Source of the DNA: Sabethes cyaneus
Lineage: Eukaryota > Arthropoda > Insecta > Diptera > Culicidae
Direction of reading: 5' to 3'
DNA length: 64,000 nucleotides
NCBI RefSeq assembly: GCF_943734655.1
Contig: NC_071354.1
Coordinates: forward strand, 1,957,001-2,021,000
A model generated the notes under the pieces. The model searched no databases and was not told where the DNA came from. It worked only from the letters and a program-made list of their open reading frames with translations. A program made the translations under genes and the position numbers. This document shows positions 1-10,790 of this stretch, piece after piece (the first letter of the stretch is position 1; each line of letters starts with the position of its first letter).

Positions 1-70
1 AAGCACCGTATATTAAACCGTTAAAACGTGTCAATTCAAAACAAATGTTGATTGTATTCAATGTGTGTGA

Positions 71-246
71 TGTATGTGTGTATGTATGTATGTATGTATG
101 TATGTATGTATGTATGTATGTATGTATGTATGTATGTATGTATGTATGTATGTATGTATGTATGTATGTATGTATATATGCATGTATGTATGTATGTATG
201 TATGTATTTATGTATGTATGTATGTATGTATGTATGTGTGTGTATG
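71..246. repeat. ATGT tetranucleotide microsatellite
   Basis: An ATGT/TATG array of about 40 units with a few interruptions near 170-210 and a TGTG-rich margin. Because the period is 4 it is open in several frames, giving spurious Cys/Met/Tyr-rich reading frames. It directly abuts the small foldback element that starts at 251. Confidence 0.95.
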
Positions 247-250
247 TGAT

Positions 251-358
251 CCCAAGCAACAATGTGAGTTTGATTGTACTCTTCTGGTGGTTTTCATGAC
301 CAATTTTGGTCTTGAATGTCATCATAAGAGTGTAATAAAACTCAAATTGTTACTTGGG
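251..358. mobile_element. 108-bp foldback MITE, CCCAAG termini
   Basis: The ends CCCAAGCAACAAT and ATTGTTACTTGGG are inverted repeats that extend inward for about 30 bp with mismatches. The element is flanked on both sides by AT. A deleted relative with the same ends and the same right half lies at 53501-53563. It has no coding capacity. Superfamily not assigned. Confidence 0.75.
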
Positions 359-462
359 ATGACAATTTGCAATTTTTAAATTTGCATTGAAATTCAAGAA
401 AAGATGTTTCTCACTTTTCTGAATCAATTGTCTGAAATTTTTGAAGCCTCTTAGTGGAATAC

Positions 463-666
463 GAAATTTGAAATTAAAGAAAAGAAAAAACTTTTACCGA
501 CTAAATCCCACTATTTAATATTTATTCGCAACAGATACGTATACGCTTTGAAATAAGACGCTGTTGAAGCCTGCACGTCGTAGGCGAACTACGTATCTGT
601 TGCAAATAAATATTAAATAATGGGATTCAATCGAAAAGCTTTTTCTTTTCTTTGATTTCAGATTTC
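463..666. mobile_element. 204-bp foldback MITE
   Basis: The left half (GAAATTTGAAATTAAAG, then TTTAATATTTATTCGCAACA) is repeated inverted in the right half (TGTTGCAAATAAATATTAAA, then CTTTGATTTCAGATTTC), so almost the whole element folds into one hairpin around 555-575. A diverged right-half relative lies at 60570-60664. No clear target-site duplication was identified. Confidence 0.75.
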
Positions 667-3244
667 AATTGTCATTTTGTTCACTTGCTGTTACTCACAA
701 TTGTACACGAAAAGCAAACAGCGAAGAAAAGCAGTTAATTTAAGCATGAAGGTATAGTGGTGTATAGGATTAAAAATGAGTTGATTTTTCCAAATAAATT
801 TATACAAATTTCAAACAAATTTTGCGCATCAATAGATGCTCTTTTCAATCAATAGATACTAGAGCTTAGAAATGTTATATGAAAAATAGAAAGTAAACGT
901 TGCACGGTAGTAATTTTGTAAGATTTGTTTTCGTTAATGACATTTTAAAGGACAGATGTCTTATGTCATGTATCATGTTTCAACAAATAAATCAAAAATG
1001 ACAAGCACTGAAAATCATATCGATCATATTTCCCATTCTCAAGCATGTTTAAGGCGCAGCTTTTGCAACCTTCTTGTTTTCCTAACCCTCCAACATTGTA
1101 AAAACGATGCGATCAAGCTAATGACTATCTTTTCATGAAAGTACATTCAAAAAAAGCATAAGTTTTGATTTTCATTCAAAAATAATTATCTGAAGGAGCG
1201 CCAGCTAAGAAAAAGTTCAATTTCTCTTTTTCATATCTAATGCTCTATTCAGTTATTTTTTCTAATTCAGATATACTGCAAAATTGAAGCCAAGCAAACT
1301 AATAGTAAAATTTTGAGATTAATCATTTTGTTGTTGATATTCTTTGTCTTCAAAGGCGAAGTATAATAATAATTTTTCTGAACTCTTGTTTTTCAAAGAT
1401 GCTAACTTTTGAACATATGGTATTAATTAATTATCAAAAAATCTGTTCTGAACACATATTTCATATTGTCAATTCAAAACAAGTTTCCTATGTGGCTCTG
1501 AAGCCCGAAAGTTTAGGCCGACCGATTATAAAACTAAATAAGGTGTTACAAGTATTTACGCACACAAGGAAAGAAAATTTAATTATTCTACGCAATACGT
1601 TGTGAATTTTACTGGCAAATAAGGATTTTGAGGAATACGGAACGGATATTTAAAAATATAGTCAAGTTAATTATACATAGATGTTCCTGAGAAATTAAAT
1701 GATGATTATTGTGACAGTAGAAAGGCTAGGTCACGCCGCTAGGTGGATTAATTCGGGTTTTTTAAATATGTGCTTAAATGTTTGTTTACTTTCACGTTTC
1801 TAGGGTTATTGTTAGTAGGGTTAGTTAAATGCTAAAAATTGTTAAAATAGGTTAGTTAGGTTAGTAAAATAAATAAATAAATAATTAAAATTTTGTCAAC
1901 ACACTAAAACAATAAACACGTGACACAGTGGGTACAAGTGGGTGGTGCAACGACAGTCACCACCAGACTAGTATAACAGAAAAGCTGACGGGGGGAGGAA
2001 AACTGTTATACGCGACATGACACATAAAACTACGCGAATATGCGGCCATATGCACGGAGAAATACCGCGAAAAAGCTTCTTCGTGGCAAAAATAACCACC
2101 ATTCTTCAGATAGTAGGGTAAAGAACTAGTTTTAAGCAGTCTAAGCGGGTCACTGATTGTTTTACCTTATTACAAGCGATGGGTTGACTAAGTGGGGGAT
2201 ATCAGCATACCAATCTTCTTGCTATCTTTAGTTCTTCAAGCTGTTACCATTGGAAGACACTATTGTTGAGCTAAACTTTTGATTTTTCGCTTTAAAAGTT
2301 GGAGCGGTGGAACTAATTTTGAACACACTGAACCCATTTTCACCCGCAGGGTGCTGTTTTCAGCAATCCTGAAATCTGAATTTTTTTACGTCCCGTTAAA
2401 AAATCCCTCGAACTTTTCCCCCTATTCAGTAAGTTCGCGTTCCTATCCGCGACCTACTAATCGGCATCTGATGCGTAATCGGCATAGCGTATCGGCATAT
2501 GCGTAAAATGCCATCTGTCTAAATTGTTTATCGGGGCATACACTCACCGCACCGTTCGGCAAACGGTATTCATCGTCTCTTTTATTCTCTGGTGTTCTTA
2601 TGGGAAACTGCGAGTTTGACGTCTCACTCGCTGTTCATAAGGATGGTGGGAGAACAAAAGAGGCAAACATAGAAGTGCACACGATCTAACTTTAGAACAG
2701 TGTTGTCAAAGCAAATAACATTGAAACACATCGTTGCTTCATTAAATCACTGAGAAAATCTTCGAAAATTATTGAAAAAGCTGTCTTTTGTGTTGTTTTT
2801 AATAAAGAAAAATTAATTATGAACATACATTTCTCTTAAAAGTATTGAACCACGTTTTCACCATAGGAGGTTTCAGTTAATTTCAAACTTAAAATTCTTA
2901 TTTCCAGAACCGAAACAGTATCTTGGCAACACGATAGTTCATCAGTTGTGCTGCAGCTACCCCGTAACAAAGTGACAGTTATTAACAGTTTCCCATAACA
3001 CCCGCCAGTGTCAAAAATGTCGCGACGATCGTTTTTACGTGCCGTTCAAAATTGACGCACCTTCGATTTCCAAAGGAAATGTTAATTTTTGTTACGTTAA
3101 ATGTGAACGCAAAAAGCTGTCTGGACAACGATTTGAAAAGTGCGTATTGATTATTTCAGCATTGTTTCATGTTTTCGATAAAACTGTTTGAATTCTTGGT
3201 GGGTTGTTTGATTGATTTGTTTACAAGATAAAAAGCGGTATTTA
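667..3244. other. AT-rich non-coding stretch
   Basis: No supportable gene. A tract at about 1728-1790 (CTAGGTGGATTAATTCGG and following T-run) is also found at about 12583-12650, so it is probably the edge of a dispersed repeat. The segment 2943-3000 (TGCTGCAGC, then a TAACAAAGTGACAG motif) has an inverted relative at about 4178-4230. The 1930-2560 part is more GC-rich, but no family is recognised in it. Reading frames here are short and of low complexity. Confidence 0.5.
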
Positions 3245-3712
3245 GGCCATTGCAAATCAATTTAAAAGTTTTTGTCACCCCCCCTTGAAAATTGGCTTAA
3301 AAAATCGGGGGGCAAAAAATAATTTGTAGGATATGAGTTAAATTTTTTTTTATAAAAACAATTGTCTGTGGGCTCTACAGCTTGAAAAACTTGAAAAATG
3401 AGTGTACGAGTTGAGTTAACACTTCTAGCATGAAATAGAAATGGAAATTCAAACAGCGGAATTTCCGAAAATCGGCCAAAAAAATTTTCTTTTGTTTTTG
3501 TCTTTTTTTCGTAGATTTTTGCATGGAAATTAACAACGTATATATTAAAAGCAAGAATAGATTTGGTTTTCACGTTTAAACTAAAAATAAAAATGCCTAA
3601 AATCCATATTTTTTTTTGCTTGATTAAAAAATTCACCTTGTTTTTTTTTCGCCCCCCCTTCAGTGGTCCAACACCGAAAGGACAAAAACTTTTTAAAATA
3701 TTTGTAATGGCC
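3245..3712. mobile_element. 468-bp TTA-flanked MITE
   Basis: The left end GGCCATTGCAAAT...AAAAGTTTTTGTC is inverted at the right end as GGACAAAAACTTTTT...TTTGTAATGGCC. The element is bounded by TTA at 3242-3244 and 3713-3715, a TWA duplication typical of PIF/Harbinger MITEs. C-runs and G-runs lie just inside the ends. The 124-codon minus-strand frame inside is Phe/Lys-rich and not credible as a gene. Confidence 0.8.
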
Positions 3713-3715
3713 TTA

Positions 3716-4824
3716 TTACAAGATTGTCACTCTTGTGTACGAGTTGTCTGCTGTAAAGTATTTAAATATTGCGTGTTTCATTGAAAGTTATCCGCTGCGC
3801 AATTCAAAATGAAATGCTCTTTCATGATTGCTGGATCGATTTTGTCGTTAACAGAACAAGTTAAGCAAAATTCAAGAGTAAATCCAAGCAATAGAGAGTA
3901 CAAAATACACTCTGTTACATTACAGAACCAAATAGAGCATGTTATTATGACAGAAGAACTAGTTATGCTGCTATTGTCATTACCACGGAAACGTTTTAAT
4001 ACTTGACATAATGTTGTCAGTTCGTAAAATACTCTATTGAAATAATAAACCAATTCAGATCTTATATGCACAAGGGATTTTTTGCCAAAATAAATGATAA
4101 TAAACTCTTTCTTCGATATTTACGCCGCTTTCAAACATCTGTCGTGAACCATGAACCAGCAGTTTTAGGTACGTTTGATTAGTATGGGAGCTGTCACATT
4201 GTTACCGGGTTGTGCTGCAGCTGCTGCTACTGGTGAACAGGTTCCATCAATTCAGAATTTGTTTTCAGTTTTGTTAGAAAATAATAAAACTTTCGGCTAG
4301 TGACAAAGCCTTAGATAATAGAAAAAAAGAGACTGAATAATATGGTATGTGACAATTGAGTGCTTGACTTTCAGAGTGGTTGTAATCAGTGCTGAAAATT
4401 TGATGAATTCGTTAGTAGCGAGGTGGCGATTGCTGAAGAGCAGCTGAAAAATGTACGTTTTTGGACAACAATTTTTAATTCATCATATTTCTTGTCGGAA
4501 ACCCAGTAAATTGTGTTTGTGTGAACCAAATGTATGGTTAAGTGATTTGTGAAGATGATCCTATCAAAAGATTTTGAAAATATGAATAAAAAAGTGCATT
4601 TTCGGATCATTTATGTTCAACTGATTAAAATAGGTAACACTGCTTAACTCGTTCCTTACCCTATCTGGTTGTCGTGTGCAAAAGACTTAATACATTTTAA
4701 GTAAGAACAAGTGCTAGTAGTGAGTGGTGGAATTAAGTTTATTCAGGTAACAATTAAACCCTGAAAACGGAATTGTCTGTCCGTAATACAAGTGGCTAAT
4801 TATCATCCATTGTCACCCTCACAG
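3716..4824. other. non-coding stretch
   Basis: No gene supported. It contains the inverted relative (4178-4230) of the 2943-3000 segment. A possible 5' splice site, TTCAG|GTAACA, at about 4746 and a possible 3' splice site, CCCTCACAG, ending at 4824 could border untranslated exons, but nothing else supports transcription. Confidence 0.4.
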
Positions 4825-5222
4825 GACCTTTTATATCCACGCTTTTATTTGTACAACTTTGTACAACCGTTGAGACGGTTTGAGGAAAGGTCAGCACACG
4901 ATCGGCCTAGCGAGCTCTGGATGCTCGCTACGTCTAACCCGTAAAGGACCAGCGGCAGTCCTCTGGACTTGGGCCATAATTATTAAGGAGGACATTCCCC
5001 TCTCGGCACGGTCATTCCGGTATCGTCCTGGGCCTGTCGATCTTCGTCAAAGAGGGAAGACCAGAACAAACGGACTAGCACCGGCCAGCGTCGCCTTAAG
5101 TCAAGCGGCGTCGTCAGAAGTATCTGCGAAGGCAGCAGCAAGAAGCGCGCAGAGCGTTCCCCAGCCTCCCCCGAACAGTAAGTCAGCAGCGGAAAACTCG
5201 ACCAGCAGCGGCAGCGACAACG
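4825..5222 (+). other. GC-rich open stretch, possible exon or transposon leader
   Basis: The segment is much more GC-rich than its neighbours. It is open from 4874 onward and encodes an Ala/Ser/Pro-rich low-complexity stretch at about 5090-5220. A CACAG acceptor precedes it and an ACG|GTACGT donor follows at 5222. Against coding: there is an in-frame stop at 4871 and no ATG inside the open region. It could be a host exon whose start lies elsewhere, or the leader of the LINE whose 3' end lies 330 bp downstream. Not called as a gene. Confidence 0.2.
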
Positions 5223-5549
5223 GTACGTACCGGTTTTCAACCTCACCCACACCCACACATACACCCACAATAGTTACCAAAAATAAAGCAATAGTTTTCA
5301 TAATTCCATTCTTTCAAATCCTCCAAACCAAATTATCACAATAGCCCAAGCCAAGCAAGGTGAAAGTCGACTGCACGTTTGTTCGCGAAGCCCCTCTGAT
5401 TACCCAGTAGTAAGCCGATCCTGGGACCATAGGCACAGGGTCTCTTGCTACTGAGCTTTCCCGGTACGCACAGTAGAGACACACCAAGGTACCAGTTACA
5501 AATGTAAGTGGAAGTGGATCAGAAACACTTCCAGGATGAGAGCGAACTA

Positions 5550-5780
5550 GATCTGCAGGGAAGCATTCGACCGGAATCCGCATGGACAGCGTAGAAGAGG
5601 CAGACCCAGAGGCTCAAGGCGGCACAGCTTAGCAGCAACGACATCCGGGCTGTAGACGAAAACCTGTCCTGGCGACAGGTAAAAGCCATAGCGGGTAACC
5701 ATCGGCAGTGGAGATCTCTGATTTCATACCTTTGTTCTGCTGGTCCGGCGGACATGGACACATAAGTAAGTAAGTAAGTT
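5550..5780 (+). mobile_element. LINE 3' end with AAGT tail (truncated)
   Basis: With frameshifts it encodes the RRRGRPRG-type basic tail and a later track, with stops, matching the AMAGNRxxWRSLIS...GPADxDT end seen in many arthropod non-LTR elements. It finishes in a short AAGT tail (5763-5780), as expected from target-primed reverse transcription. A second copy of the same 3' end is at 63502-63765 on the minus strand. Heavily 5' truncated, no catalytic domain. Confidence 0.75.
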
Positions 5781-5868
5781 GCAATCCAGTATCTTCACCG
5801 GCTGGACAGTGGAATCCCTAAATCGGCCTGTTTCGAATTCTATTAAGTTCTTAATTTAAGTTTGATTG

Positions 5869-6454
5869 CGCGGTACTTACGAGTAGCAATTTTGTTTTTT
5901 TGCCAGAAGCTCAAGACCGACCACACAGTTTGTATGACCGGACCTTCGAAAGCTGGGACGCGGCCTAACAATGCTTAGCAGGATTCCCAGATATATGTAA
6001 TACATTCGAAGGTTTCATTTTGGGCCGGAAAATACAATCCACGACGGTCCGACCGATCTTTCTAGGTAGAGCGTAATTTTTTCGTTTGGCGCTTGTAAAG
6101 ACATTTTTTTTGAGTTTTTATAAAATGATGAGACGGGTCGAAAGAATGCATAAGTGGAGAATTATCAAGAATTACCAATGGATACACTATAGAAGTCTTA
6201 ACGGTGACACTCGTACACGCTGGGCAGTTAAAACAAAACCTGTCCAACGCTATCGAGCATTCAGCACGGAATGACCTTTCAGTTTTTAAAACCTTTCTAA
6301 AAATGTGCCTCGGAAGACTTCATTTGTATGTATTTTCAGTCGATTTAAAATTTAAAATGGGCTAAACTTCGTCGCATCAATCGAACTGATCATTGTAAAA
6401 TTCACATAGAATACTGTTTTGCACTGGCGGAACTAGCATAACTAGCTTAAAAAC
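5869..6454 (+). repeat. 0.59-kb dispersed repeat, copy 1
   Basis: Starts at CGCGGTACTTAC and ends near ACTAGCTTAAAAAC. Copy 2, in the same orientation, is at 18547-19134 and differs by scattered substitutions and few indels (roughly nine-tenths identical by eye). Flanking DNA differs at both sites, so it is a dispersed element rather than a segmental duplication. Termini are not inverted and no duplication was found. A short plus-strand frame of about 49 codons (ending RYRAFSTE) is open in both copies. Family unknown. Confidence 0.85.
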
Positions 6455-6567
6455 TTGTAACCGTTGGTTACAGTTGAGATTTCAGCTTCGCCAAAATTAG
6501 AATGTTGTCCCGAGTTGCGCAGTTTATTCCTACATCCTAAGTCCACCTCTGAGTAAACTTTGACAGA

Positions 6568-6925
6568 AGGAGTGATAGCTCTCCAAGTCGCTTGTAGGCG
6601 GACAGGTCACTCATGGCGGAAAGTTTTCTCAAAAGTAGATGTCTATAGCAAAAGCATCCCTCTCCGGGAGAGCTGTCAACGAGGTGGGTGATAACCGTCC
6701 AAGCCTGCGGGCGGATGGATGATTTACCTTGGACAGCTTTACCGAGAGGTAGTATGCAGATGGCTGTAGGGGTGATAGCACGCCAAACCTGGCGCGGTTT
6801 GCGTCTTAGGTGGAGTGGTCATTCTAGCAAGGAAGCTTTCACTGAATTCACCACGGCCACTCACAGCAATATGGGTGATATCACGCCAAGCCTGGGGCGG
6901 TTTGCGTCCTGGCGGAGTGGTCACC
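6568..6925. repeat. degenerate GC-rich tandem, about 4 units
   Basis: A motif of the form GGTGATANCACGCCAAGCCTG, then GGCGGTTTGCG, then GGAGTGGTCAC recurs near 6570, 6685, 6771 and 6874, spaced about 86 to 115 bp. The last two units are closest. Such arrays occur in transposon leaders, but no coding partner is adjacent. Confidence 0.6.
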
Positions 6926-7652
6926 ACTATTTGTATGCACATAGATACAAAGGGAAAAGACGATACAGGCATTCAAAGCCACGGTTCAAAAAAACATAAG
7001 AAGGGTTGCCATTACAATAGGGCATTGTTGATGTTCGGGATACTTCGTCCCCGAAGCTCAACTGTCAGTCCTTTAAAAAGCTCAGCTCCTATGTTTAGGG
7101 AATTTTATTCTGTGAAAACAGCAAACGACAGCAGGTCGTGTCGGAAAATAAAAGTTTGTACATTGGTTAAAAGTGGTGCAAATTGTATTAACTCTGAAGA
7201 GAGAAGAAAAGTATTGTATGTGAATAAAGTAGTGTTCTAAAAGGTATAGTTAAAAGTATAATAAAATGATTGTCAGTTGTGTAAAAATTGAATAGTCTGT
7301 TGTGTAAAAATTGTATAGTCAGTTGAAACTTATTGTTATACTATGGACTAATGTGTATACACTCAAATCTCGTTTTACGTCCACTATTGGGGGGACGTAA
7401 ATCAAATCGGTCGTAAAAAAAGTGGACGTTAATTCAAATTTCGGACGTAAAACGAGAGGACGTTAATTCAAATTTTGGACGTAAAACGAGAGGACGTTAA
7501 TTCAAGTTTTGGACGTAAAAAAAGTGGACGAATTGACATAATTGGTTCCAACATGGAATAACTCGTGATCCTGACCGTATAGCACGTTGGTGTCTTCGAC
7601 AAACTTGTTTAGCAGATCAAGGGCTTTTCGTCGGATTGTATGGATTATAGAA

Positions 7653-8627
7653 TTGTCTCACTACGTAGCGCTAGTGTATATGTAGTACTCTTATGCAGGC
7701 CATATCTTGCGCTGCTGACTATCTAGAAAGTTGCGGTCTTCGGGAAGGTTACTCAAATGACTGCCGCCTTCAAGTTGGTATGGAAAATAGCGCAGAATTG
7801 ACTTACTACGTAGCGCTAGCGTATATGTAGCATTCTTATACAAGCTCTATCTGGCGCTGCTGACTATCTAGAGAGTTGCGGTCTTCGGGAGGTTACTCAA
7901 ATGACTGCCACCTTCAAGATGGCGTGGAAAATAATGCAGAATTCGCTCATTACGTGGCGCTAGCGTATATGCAGCATTCTTATACAAGCTGTATCTTGCG
8001 CTGCTGACTATTTAGAAAGTTGCGGTCTTCGGGAAGGTTACTCAAATGACTGCCACCTTCAAGATAGTATGGAAAATAGCGCAGAATTGACTCACTACGT
8101 GGCGCTAGCGTATATGTAGCATTCTTATACAAGCTCTATCTGGCGCTGCTGGCTATCTAGAAAGTTACGGTCTTCGGGAAGGTTACTTAAATAACTGCCG
8201 CCTTCAAAATGGTATGGAAAATATCGCAGAATTGACTCACTACGTGGCGCTAGCGTATATGTAACATTCTTATACAAGCTCTGTCTGGCGTTGCTGACTA
8301 TTTAGAAAGTTACGGTCTTCGGGAAGGTTACTCAAATGACTGCCGCCTTCAAGATGGCATGGAAAATAGCGCAGAATTGACTTACTACGTAGCGCTAGCG
8401 TATATGTAGCATTCTTATACAAGCTCTATCTGGCGTTGCTGACTATTTAGAAAGTTACGGTCTTCGGGAAGGTTTCTCGAATGACTGCCGCCTTCAATAT
8501 GGTATGGAAAATAGCGCAGAATTGACTTACTACGTAGCGCTAGCGTATATGTAGCATTCTTATACAAGCTATACCTTGCTCTGCTGGCTATCTAGAAGGT
8601 TACGGTCTTCAGGAAGTTTCGGAAAAA
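7653..8627 (+). repeat. 145-bp tandem array, about 6.7 units
   Basis: Units begin near CACTACGTAGCGCTAGCG at about 7660, 7804, 7950, 8095, 8240, 8384 and 8530, each containing GCATTCTTATACAAGCT, CTTCGGGAAGGTTACTC and GACTGCCGCCTTCAA. Units are highly similar. The array lies inside the 7360-10495 element. Confidence 0.9.
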
Positions 8628-8633
8628 TTTCTG

Positions 8634-9200
8634 TTTTATTTGTATGAGAGTCCTTATCCTCGTACCACAGGGGTAAGGGGTCTCAAAGCATCGTAAAATA
8701 AATTCATGTCTCCAAAAACACCCACAAGCCAAATTTGGTTCCATTTGCTTGATAAGTTCTCGAGTTATGAGGATACTTATATTTCATTTGTATGGGATCC
8801 CCCTTCTTAAAGAAGGCAAAGGCCTAAATTCACTATAGAAAAAAATCTTGCCTCCAAAACCCCTTACATGCCAAATTTGGTTCCTTTTGCTTGATTAGTT
8901 CTAGAGTTATGAGTAAATTTGAATTTCATTTGTATGGGAGCCCCCCCTCCAAAAGAGGGAAGGGGTCTCAATTTATAATAGAAAAAATTCTTGGCTTCTG
9001 AAACCTTTATATGCCAAATTTGGTTCCATTTGCTTGATTAGTTCTCGAGTTTTGAGAAAATTTGTGTTGCATTTGTATAGGAGCTCCCCCTCTTACGCCC
9101 TTCTTAAAATTGCTCTTTTATCCACCCTTAAAATTGCTGGTCATTTTATCTATCCAACGACATATAAATTGTTCAGTTTCGTTCAGTAGTTTAGTAGTTA
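8634..9200 (+). repeat. about 142-bp tandem array, about 4 units
   Basis: The landmark ATTTGTATGGGA recurs at about 8638, 8786, 8928 and 9071, each preceded by CCAAATTTGGTTCCATTTGC and AGTTCTCGAGTTATGAG-type blocks in the later units. Divergence between units is higher than in the neighbouring 145-bp array. It ends near TTTCGTTCAGTAGTTTAGTAG. Confidence 0.8.
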
Positions 9201-9769
9201 TTCGCATTTGAAATCTTTCATTCAAACGTTACACTTCTATTTTCGTTTTCACAAAGTGGTACCCAGTTCCAGTATAGTAAACAAAGACGTAGTCCTACGT
9301 CAAAATATTTTAAATGTTTGAGCAGTCAATGAAAACCTTGAGCTTTAACTCCATATTTGGTACCAAAATAATAAAAATCAATTCAGTGGTTCAAAAGTGA
9401 TAAATTATTAAAGAAGGAAAGCTTGGCAAAAGTTGGGATTTGGGACCACTCTTTCTCAAAACGGGGCTCCCTAAGTGCCAATTGAAAAAATACGGGTGTA
9501 AATTTTGTAGAATTTTTATGGACGGTTGACCAAGCGGGAAAGCGAGGGATAAAAAATACACAATCATCCTAAGAAACTTCCCCGGCCCCAAAAACTTGCA
9601 CGTTAATTCAAATTTTGGACGTAAATCGATAGGACGTTAATTCAAATATCGGACATAAAATGAAATCACGTAAAATGAATGGACGGTTCGGTAACTTAAA
9701 CTACCTTTCTGAAGAAAGGAACTTCTTGTACAACCAAGATCATGAGTTATGGCAAATTCAAAAAAAAAC

Positions 9770-10290
9770 ATACACTAGTGCAGCCGGTTCCATACCACCT
9801 TGAATTTTCCATACCATCTTGAAGGCGGCAGTTATTTAAGTAACCTTCCCGAAGACTGCAACTTTCTAGATAGCCAGCAGCGCAAGATACAGCTTGTATA
9901 AGAATGCTACATATACGCTAGCGCCACGTAGTGAGTCAATTCTGCGCTGTTTTCCATACCATCTTGAAGGCGGCAGTCATTTAAGTAACCTTCCCGAAGA
10001 CCGCAACTTTCTAAATAGTCAGCAGCGCAAGATAAAGCTTGTATAATAGTACTGTATATACGCTAGCGCCACGTAGTGAGTCAATTCTGCGCTATTTTCC
10101 ATACCATCTTGAAAGCGGCAGTCATTTGAGTAACCTTCTCGAAGACCGTAACTTTCTAGATAGCCAGCAGCGCAAGATAGAGCTTGTATGAGAATGCTAC
10201 ATATACGCTAGCGCCACGTAGTGAGTCAATTCTGCGTTATTTTCCATACCATCTTGAAGGCGGCAGTCATTTAAGTAACTTTCCCGAAGA
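9770..10290 (-). repeat. 145-bp array, inverted block of about 3.4 units
   Basis: This is the reverse complement of the 7653-8627 unit, with landmarks CGCCACGTAGTGAGTCAA at about 9921, 10067 and 10211. The last unit breaks off within CTTCCCGAAGACG and passes straight into the subterminal GTTAATTC repeat, so satellite and subterminal modules share a short junction. Confidence 0.9.
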
Positions 10291-10500
10291 CGTTAATTCA
10301 AATTTCGGAAGTAAAACGAGAGGACGTTAATTCAAATTTCGGACGTAAAACGAGAGGACGTTAATTCAAGTTTTGGACGTAAAAAAAGTGGACGTTAATT
10401 CAAATTTTGGACGTAAAACGAGAGGACGTTAATTCAAAATTTGGACGTAAAACGAAATCACGTAAAATGAACGGACGTAAAACGAGATTCTAGTGTATAA

Positions 10501-10597
10501 CAAAGGTTTAAAAATTGGTCGAAAAATACGAAATTGATCCGAGGCCCGGAGGGCCAAGTCACATACACCAATCGATAGGGTTCGTCGATTTGAGCAA

Positions 10598-10687
<90 letters not shown>

Positions 10688-10790
10688 ATGATTTTTTCTA
10701 TCGCCTGTTTCTCAGAGATGGCTGAACCGAATCGTTCGCTATTACTTTCGTTTGAAAGGTATTATTGTCTAGTAGATCACTATTGAGTTG
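10501..10790 (-). repeat. dispersed repeat with a GT microsatellite core
   Basis: A perfect GT array lies at 10602-10678. Reading the minus strand, CAGCCATCTCTGAGAAA, then GATAGAAAAAA, then CATTACATACA precedes the CA run. The same order occurs on the plus strand at 55106-55145 before the large AC array, so the microsatellite sits at a fixed place in a mobile repeat family. The far side carries GGCCCTCCGGGCCTCGG (minus strand). Confidence 0.8.

Larger units (their letters stand above)
7360..10495. mobile_element. 3.1-kb TA-flanked element built of internal satellite arrays
   Basis: Both ends read CACT(CA/AG)AATCTCGTTTTACGTCC inward (about 24 bp, two mismatches) and are bounded by TA inside TATA on both sides. 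Just inside lie subterminal repeats made of GGACGTTAATTCAA and GGACGTAAAACGAG modules, at 7425-7530, 9600-9690 and 10290-10490. The interior carries a 145-bp array, a 142-bp array, and the 145-bp array again inverted. There is no transposase frame, so it is non-autonomous. TA target and end structure recall Tc1/mariner-pogo elements; that assignment is inference. Confidence 0.8.

Noticed and set aside
71..379. 84-101-codon frames rich in MYVC
   Set aside because: Translation of the ATGT microsatellite.
3262..3636. 124-codon minus frame
   Set aside because: Lies wholly within a MITE and is Phe/Lys-rich low complexity.
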